Shown here: piece after piece, positions 59,301 to 64,000 of the stretch
How positions within the stretch are numbered: the stretch's first letter is position 1
Layout of the letters: the number at the start of each line of letters is the position of its first letter
Assembly: GCF_035083965.1 (NCBI RefSeq)
Contig: NC_089722.1
Span: forward strand, 19,282,642-19,346,641
Reading direction: 5' to 3'
Length of the DNA: 64,000 bases
Origin: Branchiostoma lanceolatum
Lineage: Eukaryota > Chordata > Leptocardii > Amphioxiformes > Branchiostomatidae
Notes under the pieces: model-generated
Seen by the model: only the letters and a program-made list of their open reading frames with translations
Told to the model about the DNA's origin: nothing
Databases searched by the model: none
Program-made: the position numbers and the translations under genes

Positions 59301-62300
59301 TCTAAGTTAAGACTACTTAGAATTCATTATTTATTATGATAATTTTTGGTATACATCTTGAGCTGACAATTTTTCAAACCCTGCATTGAGCTCACTTGCA
59401 CAGGTTGGTGAAGTTCCACTCCATGTCAGGTCCACCTGGCAAGTCCGTGTAGAGCCGCCGACCAGGTTGTACCCTGTGTTACACGTGAAGGTGGCCACGT
59501 CTCCGTAGGAACTGGAGCTACTCACGGCACCGTTTGTAGGGGCTGACAGTGTAGGGCACTGTCCAACTGTAAACAAATATCAAGCTCTTTAAAGTTAACG
59601 TTCACATATGATAACATTTTTTCGTACTAGAATGACCAAAATGGGCTCAGATGGACCCCACAATGTTTTGTTTAGTAATTTCTTCCTTCTACATTTTTGG
59701 TGATCGTTGTACATACATTGTTTCGCCAATGTAAGAGAGACTATTTTGTCATGATTAGGTCAGTTAACAACTTCCTGCCATAATTTATTCAAAAAACATA
59801 TCAGGAGGACCACGTTTTTCCTTGCTTGGAGTCAGCCGGCTTTCAGAAATGATCTATTTATCACAGTTATTTAATTAAAAATGTACAACTGAGACACATG
59901 AGTGATGACAAATCTACTGGTGTTTTCTTTTGTACCGTTGCTATAATTCGACTACAAGGAACGTGCAATGTATGTTTATTAATATAAGTAATAATGTGTT
60001 TTAGAAGTGTACATTGCTGTTAAAATCTGTAAACTGCAACTTACTAGCACAAGTCGGTGAGCTTCCAGTCCAAGTGCTGTCAGCTTGGCAGGTCCGTGTA
60101 GAGGCACCAACTAGGTTGTATCCCGAGTCACAAGTGAAGGTGACCACGTCTCCGTATGAGTTGGACCCGCTCACGGAACCGTGTGTGGGTGCAGTCAGTG
60201 AGGGACACTGTACAACTATATATGGATAGACCCAATGCTCATGTTATAATTGTAAACCGTGTACCGTTCTACACCTAAGTTGGTATGCATATATGCGACA
60301 GCAGAATGAAATCTACAGTTAAATAAAAGTTATAACTTTTAGCTATTCGACGGCATTGCCTATGTATGCGTAGTAGTTTCATCTAGTGTTCATGATTTGC
60401 ATTAAGTAGTCATGTTTTTCTAAAAACAGTTTCATGCTATTTTTCGGTTTTAAATTATCTTACGTGCGCAAGTCGGTGAACTTCCACTCCAGGTGCCATC
60501 GGCTTGGCAGGTCCGTGTAGAAGCGCCCACCAGGTTGTATCCGGTGTTACACGTGAAGGTGGCCACGTTTCCGTATGTGTTACCGCCGCTTACGGCACCG
60601 TTTGTAGGGGCGGTCAGTGCCGAACACTGTACGACTATAGATAAATAGAACGTATCATCATATTACGAGCTCTAGCACACTTCTATTCTGTATTGCACGT
60701 TCGTTATACACCGTGTCCGCGCAGAAAAAGAGACTGGTAACATGATTTCAAACGATCCTTGCACCAACTTGCTGGTCATTTGGCGGCAAAAACATTGACA
60801 GATACATGACATATTCATAAATAGTTTCATCAAGTTGGTAAATCAATTCAGCATAGTTTCCGTAAGTACAAAACATTTTTTCTCTTTTTTTCTTCATTGG
60901 TGTAAAATAAAGAAGTGTAAAAATGTTCGTTGAAAACATTTGATGAAGACACTAAATATGTTGTTGAAACGTATCTACAGAATAAAGATAAGGTTGTGTA
61001 CCTAAGGAAACTATGTTGGAATATTGATTGTTTTGGGTTCCTGGTGTAGAAATTAATCAGTCTGATGAGGTTTACAGATGAGGCTTAACACCACGTACTT
61101 TTGTGCCTCTTTTGCTTGAGCATGGAGTGATTCTATTTGATAATAATTACAAAAAAAATAATGTTAATAATGGTAACAAACAAAATATTACCTTCGCAGG
61201 TTGGAAAACTATCAGACCAAGTGAAATCTGCCTGACAGAGAGACGTCCAAGAGCCCAAACGGTTGTATCCTGTGTCACATTCGAATACAACTAAGACGCT
61301 GTAGTAGTTGGGTCCAATCACTTCGCCGTTTATAAGAGGTGGTATTGGGGGACACTGTCCAACTGTTCACAAGTGCAGATTTGTAACAGTTATCAATGAA
61401 TAAACAAGAATATACAATTATAGAAATAGGGAAGTAATCATCATTCATCATAAAATTGCAAACTCTTGTAAGCTTCTCAACTACATTTCCTCGAGACATC
61501 TGCTCAAAATAGATTTTAATAAACTGTAGACACAGTTGATTCTTTTGGAGTATAACTATTCGTTATAGACATAATGTTTATTGCATTGTCAGCAGTGCAA
61601 TTTAGCTAGCTATATGTATCTAGTTGGGTGAAAGACCATAGTTTGAAAGTTCACTTAAAAACCAAATCACCAAATGTAGGTATATATATATCAGAATGCC
61701 AACATGTCACGCCTTGATGGTTATTGTATACAAGCCGTCATTGTCCTAAAAATATCTTTCAACACAACAAATCACCTTTTAAAGAAATGCTTGGCAAATC
61801 TGAGAAAATTCTGAATTGTTCAATCATCAATTTGCAATCATCAGATCAATCATTACAATATTTGATAACCAAATATACTCCTCGCGATTTCTGGATCTTT
61901 AACTTTCCATTTTAGCTTACAGCTTTAGGAAACAAACTCCATGCGATATTAGAAATAAAGCGCTTTAAACATGAGAGATTGGTGTAAAAGGCACCACTGC
62001 CCACGCTGTGTTTATAGATCCGACAGCATTTGCTTTCTCCTTTGCAGACTTGCAATCCTACAGTTTATGCGTCTATTTGATTGTTATAAATTTTTGATAA
62101 TTTTTGACTACATCTATTGTAGCATGAAATCAAACCTTTAAGCATACTTTAAAGCAGGCGTAATGGATGTTTTTTCACGAATGTCTGCCTTATAATTATA
62201 TATTCTATAAGGATGCTTTACGTTAGCGTAAAGACAGAATTTCGTGTAGTGTTTACCTGTACACACTGGGAAAGTTGCACTCCAAGTCCCGTCCGCCTGA

Positions 62301-62425
62301 CAGGTTATTGGAGAAGTTCCTTGCAGGATGTGTCCTGTGATACACCAAAATGTAGCTACAGCTTGGTGGTAGTTGAAGTTTGTGCTGCTCACGCCACCAT
62401 TTACAGGGTTTGCCAAGGTGGGGCA
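22815..62425 (-). CDS. Gene 2: giant polycystin-1-like receptor-channel (5' partial)
   Basis: About 70 exons give a continuous 12150-nt frame (4049 residues plus stop), with phase agreeing at every junction. Protein order: CCP x28, calcium-binding EGF x10, FN3 x4, Thr-rich linker, GAIN-type region, GPS, TM1, PLAT, TM2-TM6, polycystin extracellular loop, TM7-TM11 with pore, charged coiled-coil tail. GPS followed by TM1, PLAT and ten further membrane segments defines the polycystin-1 class, whose members form complexes with TRPP/polycystin-2 channels at cilia or sensory membranes. No LRR, C-type lectin, tandem PKD or full REJ module was seen, unlike vertebrate PC1. The 28-CCP front is the unusual part. 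The initiator and signal peptide were not found, as the first CCP exon starts in phase 0 and needs at least one upstream exon. Being one gene rather than two is inferred from unbroken phase. Confidence 0.85.
24110..26753 (-). CDS. Gene 2 polycystin channel core: extracellular loop and TM7-TM11
   Basis: Exons 26753-26579, 26133-25552, 25289-25059, 24719-24635 and 24354-24110. The first two code the extracellular loop typical of polycystins ([50 protein letters not shown]). Membrane segments follow: [17 protein letters not shown], a [17 protein letters not shown] segment, [17 protein letters not shown] (S4-like, basic), the pore region [15 protein letters not shown] with LLEMLLGRF, and the final [19 protein letters not shown]. 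In polycystin-2 the pore-loop motif is LGD; here Arg follows Leu-Gly. Phases 0/1/1/1/2/1 are consistent across all junctions. Confidence 0.85.
27145..28462 (-). CDS. Gene 2 TM3-TM6 block
   Basis: Exons 28462-28342 (TM3, [20 protein letters not shown], then FRKEIPVP), 28052-27868 (TM4, [20 protein letters not shown], then the start of TM5), 27754-27640 ([12 protein letters not shown], end of TM5) and 27359-27145 (TM6, [14 protein letters not shown], preceded by the basic cytosolic [11 protein letters not shown]). Phases run 0-1-0-1-0. The pattern and the FRK and WxxY words match the polycystin-1 intracellular region between PLAT and the channel core. Confidence 0.8.
28741..28892 (-). CDS. Gene 2 exon with TM2
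   Basis: 152 nt coding [20 protein letters not shown], then [12 protein letters not shown]. It follows the PLAT domain directly. The SxFxxxxRxxCC motif before TM2 is a polycystin-1 family signature. The acceptor was placed at CGAAG|GG to keep phase 1 with the upstream exon; an alternative AG lies 7 nt further in but breaks phase. Confidence 0.75.
29099..31544 (-). CDS. Gene 2 PLAT (LH2) domain exons
   Basis: Exons 31544-31323, 31099-30939 and 29277-29099. The domain starts [17 protein letters not shown], continues [20 protein letters not shown] with [15 protein letters not shown], and ends [15 protein letters not shown] and [14 protein letters not shown]. The LGxLxxLxxWHDN and WL motifs are characteristic of PLAT in polycystin-1 proteins, a cytosolic beta-sandwich binding phospholipid and partner proteins. 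It sits between TM1 and TM2 as expected. The long intron between its second and third exon carries a 1.3-kb transposon. Confidence 0.85.
29521..30844. mobile_element. 1.3-kb inverted-repeat element with TAA target duplication (PIF/Harbinger-like, non-autonomous)
   Basis: Ends AGCCGGCGTCACAA and (inverted) AGCCCCCGTCACAA, flanked by TAA at 29518-29520 and 30845-30847. Both subterminal regions (about 29535-29680 and 30380-30830) are dense in GCTCGGGCGA, CGGCCGA and TTCGCCCG words in both orientations, while the middle is AT-rich. No transposase frame was found, so it depends on enzymes supplied elsewhere. It lies in the PLAT intron of gene 2. Confidence 0.75.
31747..31844. repeat. (CA)n microsatellite
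   Basis: About 98 bp of nearly pure CA with one G interruption, in the intron between the TM1 exon and the first PLAT exon. Confidence 0.95.
31906..32414 (-). CDS. Gene 2 GPS motif and TM1
   Basis: Exons 32414-32296 and 32139-31906. The GPS reads [18 protein letters not shown], then [11 protein letters not shown], with the four cysteines and two tryptophans of the motif. The usual His-Leu-Thr/Ser cleavage triplet after the C-x-C is absent. [13 protein letters not shown], matching the polycystin-1 stalk, leads into TM1 ([19 protein letters not shown]) and the start of the cytosolic link to PLAT. Confidence 0.85.
33079..35430 (-). CDS. Gene 2 GAIN-type region (six exons)
   Basis: Exons 35430-35369, 35225-35082, 34967-34877, 34596-34421, 34218-33988 and 33595-33079, with phases 1-0-0-0-1-0-0-1. 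The first part is helical ([32 protein letters not shown]), as in GAIN subdomain A. The later part is beta-rich with N-glycosylation sites and ends YVGIQTAG before the GPS. A five-arginine run ([10 protein letters not shown]) lies in exon 33079. No full REJ domain is recognisable. The call rests on position directly before the GPS and on secondary-structure appearance. Confidence 0.65.
35684..36474 (-). CDS. Gene 2 Thr-rich linker exons
   Basis: Exons 36474-36346 ([20 protein letters not shown], ending VSTVPNK), 36028-35960 ([19 protein letters not shown]) and 35731-35684 ([15 protein letters not shown]), all phase 1-1. A flexible, probably O-glycosylated spacer between FN3-4 and the GAIN-type region. 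Confidence 0.65.
36575..36618. repeat. (TA)n microsatellite
   Basis: Pure TA tract after an A-run, in the intron just 3' of the FN3-4 exon. Confidence 0.9.
36663..37518 (-). CDS. Gene 2 fibronectin III module 4 (two exons)
   Basis: Exons 37518-37377 and 36787-36663 meet in phase 2. The module reads [20 protein letters not shown], then [13 protein letters not shown], and in the second exon [20 protein letters not shown]. The Trp in strand B and the L-P-x-T-x-Y motif in strands E-F are FN3 hallmarks. Confidence 0.8.
37723..38001 (-). CDS. Gene 2 fibronectin III module 3 (one exon, 279 nt)
   Basis: Phase 1-1. [31 protein letters not shown], then [19 protein letters not shown] basic run [12 protein letters not shown] lies in the C-D/E loop region and matches a furin-type site. 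Confidence 0.8.
38232..38504 (-). CDS. Gene 2 fibronectin III module 2 (one exon, 273 nt)
   Basis: Phase 1-1. [20 protein letters not shown], then [15 protein letters not shown] and [20 protein letters not shown]. The core Trp, Tyr and L-P-A-T-x-Y residues are in place. Confidence 0.8.
38834..39668 (-). CDS. Gene 2 fibronectin III module 1 (two exons)
   Basis: Exons 39668-39549 and 38989-38834, phase 1. [20 protein letters not shown], then [15 protein letters not shown]; the second exon has [18 protein letters not shown]. It follows the last EGF module. The intron between the halves contains the element at 39276. Confidence 0.75.
39276..39496. mobile_element. Inverted-repeat element with 9-bp target duplication (MULE-like MITE)
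   Basis: Ends TAGCCTCTACCAGGC and GCCTGGTAGAGGCTA; inverted arms of about 55 bp with gaps (GGCTGGAAAGAGTAGAAACT against TTCTACTATTTTTCCAGCC). GCACGAATG flanks it at 39267-39275 and 39497-39505. Confidence 0.85.
40379..43894 (-). CDS. Gene 2 array of ten calcium-binding EGF-like modules
   Basis: Ten exons of 123 nt each, all phase 1-1, N to C: 43894-43772, 43612-43490, 43371-43249, 42989-42867, 42495-42373, 41979-41857, 41646-41524, 41315-41193, 40952-40830, 40501-40379. Each has six cysteines in EGF spacing, a D-I/V-D/N-E-C start (for example [16 protein letters not shown]) and C-x-N-x4-F-x-C, the consensus for Asp/Asn hydroxylation in calcium-binding EGF. One module per exon plus uniform length indicate growth by exon duplication. 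The module at 43249 begins DKDEC. The array forms a calcium-stiffened rod between the CCP and FN3 parts. Confidence 0.9.
40612..40796. mobile_element. Inverted-repeat element with 9-bp target duplication (MULE-like MITE)
   Basis: Perfect CTATTCTCA duplications at 40603-40611 and 40797-40805 bracket 185 bp that start TTGTCTCTACCAG and end CTGGTGGAGGATA. Terminal inverted repeats are weaker than in 39276-39496 but share the CTACCAG/CTGGT core. Intronic between the last two EGF exons. Confidence 0.7.
44276..49656 (-). CDS. Gene 2 CCP modules 19-28 (subfamily with FYQD motif)
   Basis: Ten phase 1-1 exons, N to C: 49656-49486, 49155-48985, 48119-47949, 47698-47528, 47134-46961, 46429-46259, 46126-45956, 45437-45267, 45067-44897, 44446-44276. 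All are 171 nt except 46961-47134 (174 nt, one extra residue in SSYFYQD). Each is a complete sushi/CCP with four cysteines and a Trp: [20 protein letters not shown], GYxLVGSSxLTCQAD, TW, PTC. This C-terminal set is distinguished by the FYQD segment from the YGDVATFTC type in modules 3-14. CCPs mediate protein-protein or glycan contacts. Confidence 0.9.
45630..45793. mobile_element. Foldback element (family also at 14948-15066)
   Basis: Ends GTCACTCAAGCCACTGG and CCAGTTGCTTGGGTAAC are inverted; inner arms GACAGCATCCGCTGTC and TATCACTGACGAAAGATAG pair as well, so most of the 164 bp can fold into a hairpin. In the intron between CCP 25 and 26. Confidence 0.7.
48120..48984. other. Gene 2 intron between CCP 20 and 21
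   Basis: No exon seen. It contains AAAGGCAACCTAAGCAATAT (about 48355), close to AAAGGCAACCAAAGCAATAT at about 39963, so both introns seem to hold remnants of one dispersed repeat. The tract CACTTAATTGCACAACGGAT (minus strand, about 48315-48340) looks like a transposon end, but I found no partner end. Confidence 0.4.
49216..49455 (-). mobile_element. SINE-like copy
   Basis: Begins GTAAAAGGTAAAGGTAGTCC and contains TCCTTCCACCACATTTTACC, GGTACCATTTTTTACACC and TTGGAGTG, in the same order as the copies at 15760, 18785 and 54968. Approximate ends. Confidence 0.55.
50178..53832 (-). CDS. Gene 2 CCP modules 14-18
   Basis: Five 171-nt phase 1-1 exons, N to C: 53832-53662, 53125-52955, 51787-51617, 51198-51028, 50348-50178. 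Modules 15 and 17 share [13 protein letters not shown] and TCQSDLTW, so they are duplicates; 16 and 18 are of the NSYGDV type. The alternation 15/16/17/18 again shows amplification in pairs. Four Cys and the Trp are present in all. Confidence 0.9.
51866..52335. mobile_element. Mariner-like non-autonomous element, 470 bp
   Basis: Left end CGAGGAGTGATCAGTAAG, then GAGCCTCACCCAG; right end inverted CGAGGGGTGATAAGTAAA, then GAGCCTCACCCAG. The end type CGAGGGGTGATxxxTAA is seen in mariner-family elements (recollection, not checked). No intact transposase frame. In the intron between CCP 15 and 16. Confidence 0.65.
53281..53332. repeat. (GA)n microsatellite
   Basis: Uninterrupted AG repeats abutting the left end of the MITE at 53333. 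Confidence 0.95.
53333..53557. mobile_element. Diverged MITE related to 1285-1486
   Basis: Starts ACTGTAAATGCATTTAAGTT and ends GCGAACATTTCTGCATTAAC, matching the ends of the element at 1285-1486, with internal inverted CCGCGAACATTTTTGTCC-like words and a duplicated TACTG(T/C)AGCAGTATG junction. Intronic between CCP 14 and 15. Confidence 0.7.
54296..59566 (-). CDS. Gene 2 CCP modules 5-13 (recently amplified)
   Basis: Nine 171-nt phase 1-1 exons, N to C: 59566-59396, 59143-58973, 58575-58405, 58165-57995, 57597-57427, 57201-57031, 56422-56252, 55412-55242, 54466-54296. Modules 9, 11 and 13 read [19 protein letters not shown]; modules 10 and 12 (and 14) read [14 protein letters not shown] and GYGLAG. 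Modules 6 and 8 are almost identical, and so are much of the introns beside them. Sequence identity between non-adjacent exons points to duplication of two-exon blocks and perhaps gene conversion. Confidence 0.9.
54968..55120 (-). mobile_element. tRNA-derived SINE copy
   Basis: Minus strand reads GGCGGCGCAACGGCAGGATG (A-box-like) and GCGGTCCCGGGTTTGAATCC (B-box-like), then GGGGAAGGCACTTTCACACG and CCACCCAGGTGTAAAAATGG. It is the best-preserved copy in the window for the tRNA-like head. It lies just 3' of the CCP 12 exon. Confidence 0.7.
55813..55971. mobile_element. Foldback MITE with 9-bp target duplication
   Basis: Ends TAGTCTCCAAGCAGACCTAC and the exact inverse, with arms of about 37 bp (through GGTTGGCAAAGACCGTA) and a further inner palindrome CCAACCCAAGTCTCATAGCC. 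Direct repeats AGTAACTAT at 55804-55812 and 55972-55980 are perfect. Same family as 12392-12504. Confidence 0.9.
57427..59382. repeat. Recent 978-bp tandem duplication carrying two CCP exons
   Basis: 57427-58404 and 58405-59382 are close to identical: exon pairs 57427/58405 and 57995/58973 are each offset by exactly 978 bp, and the introns between them share long exact stretches. A third, more diverged copy of the first exon follows at 59396. Confidence 0.85.
59567..60044. other. Gene 2 intron between CCP 4 and 5
   Basis: AT-rich intron of 478 bp; no exon, repeat or element recognised. Confidence 0.5.
60045..62425 (-). CDS. Gene 2 CCP modules 1-4
   Basis: N to C: 62425-62257 (169 nt, phase 0-1), 61362-61192, 60634-60464 and 60215-60045 (171 nt each, phase 1-1). 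Module 1 reads [17 protein letters not shown], then [15 protein letters not shown]; module 2 reads [19 protein letters not shown], then [11 protein letters not shown]. Modules 1 and 2 are the most divergent, as expected for the edge of an array that grew internally. The phase-0 start of module 1 means a different kind of upstream exon, probably with the signal peptide. Confidence 0.8.
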
Positions 62426-64000
62426 CTAAACGATAAAAGTCACATGTAACTGGTTAAAAATTCCCATATGCTTTTTGGCCTATTTTCTCTTTTGTTATAT
62501 CTTAACCTCTGTGCATGTTTGTGGGATGTTATCATTATATTTGTGTTTTAACTAGTAATAATATGTATTTGACAATCATGCTCAAAGGCTAATTACGCGT
62601 ACAGTATCAATGCAAAGATAAAGTAATGGAATACAGAACACTAAATTCTAATAAACCGTAAGGTACTACGTTAACAATTGTGGGTTTTGACTTCTTCTAT
62701 GAAGGCAGTGCTAGAAGATAATGAACTGTCCCAACTTTATAACATTGTGCATTTTTGGACCTAAACATGACACTGCCTTGCCTTTGCAGCTTCATCTATT
62801 ATCGCCGTTTTTCAACTATTAGTCGAAAGCTTAAAGACTTCCTCTCTTGCCGTCGACATTGTTTTTCTAAATCTCAATATTATCACTTAAAATGTTTGAC
62901 CTTACACCTGATAGTCATGAACGACAAAATAGCAGGCAGAACAGGATATATGTTGATTAATAACATCAGTAAACGGCCTCGAAGAAATATCATATAAAAA
63001 GCCTAAATATTGTGACTTAGTATTAATTCCAAAAAGCTTCAGAACGGCCTAAAGGGGATAATTTTATGGGACATTTTTGTTAAAAACGTTACATAAGTCG
63101 CCAAAGCCGGAGAGGAAGAAATTGTACTATATGCTAAAATAAACATCGGCTCTCATATTTTTGACTATTGACTGCCCAGTCGGAGTATAATTCGGCGTGC
63201 ATATTTCAACTGTCTTTCAGGCTACATCACCTGCCGCTTAACAAAGATCCGTTTAAACAGAAATCAAAGGAGAGCTTCCAACGACGATGAAGTCGAGAAC
63301 AATCCAATCACCGTGTATATTGGCATTACGAGTAATTTCCAAGCCACATTACTGCAATGCTTCAACTACAACAGGTACAATGCTGTGCCTTCAACAATAA
63401 CTGGTGGCAAAAAATGAACAAAATTAGAATTTGGAGTGTAAAATGAGAGTAATGGTAATTTTCTTCAACAGTATTCATTGACTATAAATAACAGATAACA
63501 CGTTGTGCACATTGTACCGGCAGTCCCTCCCTCCCATATTTTATGAATCGCTTCATCGTCTTCATTGTCGACATTGTTTCCTACTTTGTATAACACAGTG
63601 GATTTTTTTCTAAATATTGGTACGCCAGCCATGTGCATGTTATGTCATGCTGTTGATTTAATTATTTTGCTACTTGGTTTTGGCTGGATTTGTATGTCAC
63701 TTTAGGTTTGTAATTTATAAAGCTCACTTCTGATGTTATCGTCCTTATTTTGTTATTTCATGAGCAGAGGATTCATATAAGCACTTTTGTGCTTCTTGTC
63801 ATAAACACAAATAAATGTAAACAGAAAGAAAAGAAAAATGACACTGCACGAAATAGCCTCGTATCCTGACGTATCCGGACAGGAGAACTCGGAGATCCGG
63901 AACCTCAGATCCGTAAGAATCCAAACGGTTACGGGGGCCGTATTGTACTAAAACAACTCAAATTTACCTACATTAAACTACATTTTATGCAAGTGGTGCA
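62426..64000. other. Region upstream of the first CCP exon
   Basis: The signal-peptide exon and promoter of gene 2 should lie here or beyond the window edge, but no minus-strand ATG-hydrophobic exon ending in phase 0 could be picked with confidence. No gene on the plus strand is supported either. Confidence 0.5.

Noticed and set aside
62755..62997. Plus-strand 80-codon open frame beyond the first CCP exon.
   Set aside because: No recognisable domain, no splice or promoter support, and AT-rich random-like composition.

Overview
The window looks like a piece of a cephalochordate (amphioxus, Branchiostoma-type) genome. The signs are two very large intron-rich genes built from symmetric phase 1-1 extracellular modules, introns of roughly 100-900 bp, a polycystin-1-class gene of invertebrate-deuterostome character, and many short inverted-repeat transposons and tRNA-derived SINEs. 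The species call is inference; no rRNA or mitochondrial marker is present. Both genes lie on the minus strand, head to tail, so protein order runs from high to low coordinates. Exon limits were read by hand from GT/AG sites, phase continuity and homology.

Gene 1 (about 19826 down to 1499) is complete: roughly 27 coding exons, a 3378-nt CDS and about 1125 residues if one B-type exon is used per unit. Order: signal peptide, a charged helical segment, one EGF-like module, two Gly/Cys-rich exons, a Pro-Val/Glu-Val repeat exon, a Thr/Pro mucin-like stalk, then ten tandem units of a four-cysteine domain I do not recognise, and an acidic/basic helical C-terminus. Each four-cysteine unit is coded by exon A (two Cys), exon B (two Cys) and a tiny Ser/Thr/Gln linker exon. 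In five consecutive units exon B exists as two homologous 81-nt copies in the same phase, separated by only 45-46 nt. That layout is typical of mutually exclusive exons. In three of the five the second copy carries the same nonsense codon. This is the strongest candidate for something undescribed here.

The interval 19.9-22.8 kb separates the genes and holds one inverted-repeat element. Gene 2 (62425 down to 22815; its 5' end is not found) is a giant polycystin-1-like gene with a readable CDS of 12150 nt (4049 residues plus stop) that keeps phase through every junction. Order: 28 sushi/CCP modules, 10 calcium-binding EGF-like modules, 4 fibronectin III modules, a Thr-rich linker, a GAIN-type region, a GPS motif without the usual His-Leu-Thr/Ser cleavage triplet, TM1, a PLAT domain, ten more membrane segments including the polycystin/TRP channel core, and a highly charged cytosolic coiled-coil tail. 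It would be a cell-surface mechano-/chemosensory-type receptor-channel with an adhesive ectodomain of about 2500 residues. Several CCP exons were duplicated recently in blocks of two.

The introns carry five short inverted-repeat elements with perfect 9-bp target-site duplications (MULE-like), one 1.3-kb element with TAA duplications (PIF/Harbinger-like), a mariner-like element, two members of a TACTGTAAATGCA-type MITE family, other foldback elements, SINE copies, a 50-bp minisatellite of about 18 copies and several microsatellites. No RNA genes, CRISPR arrays or prokaryotic features were seen.
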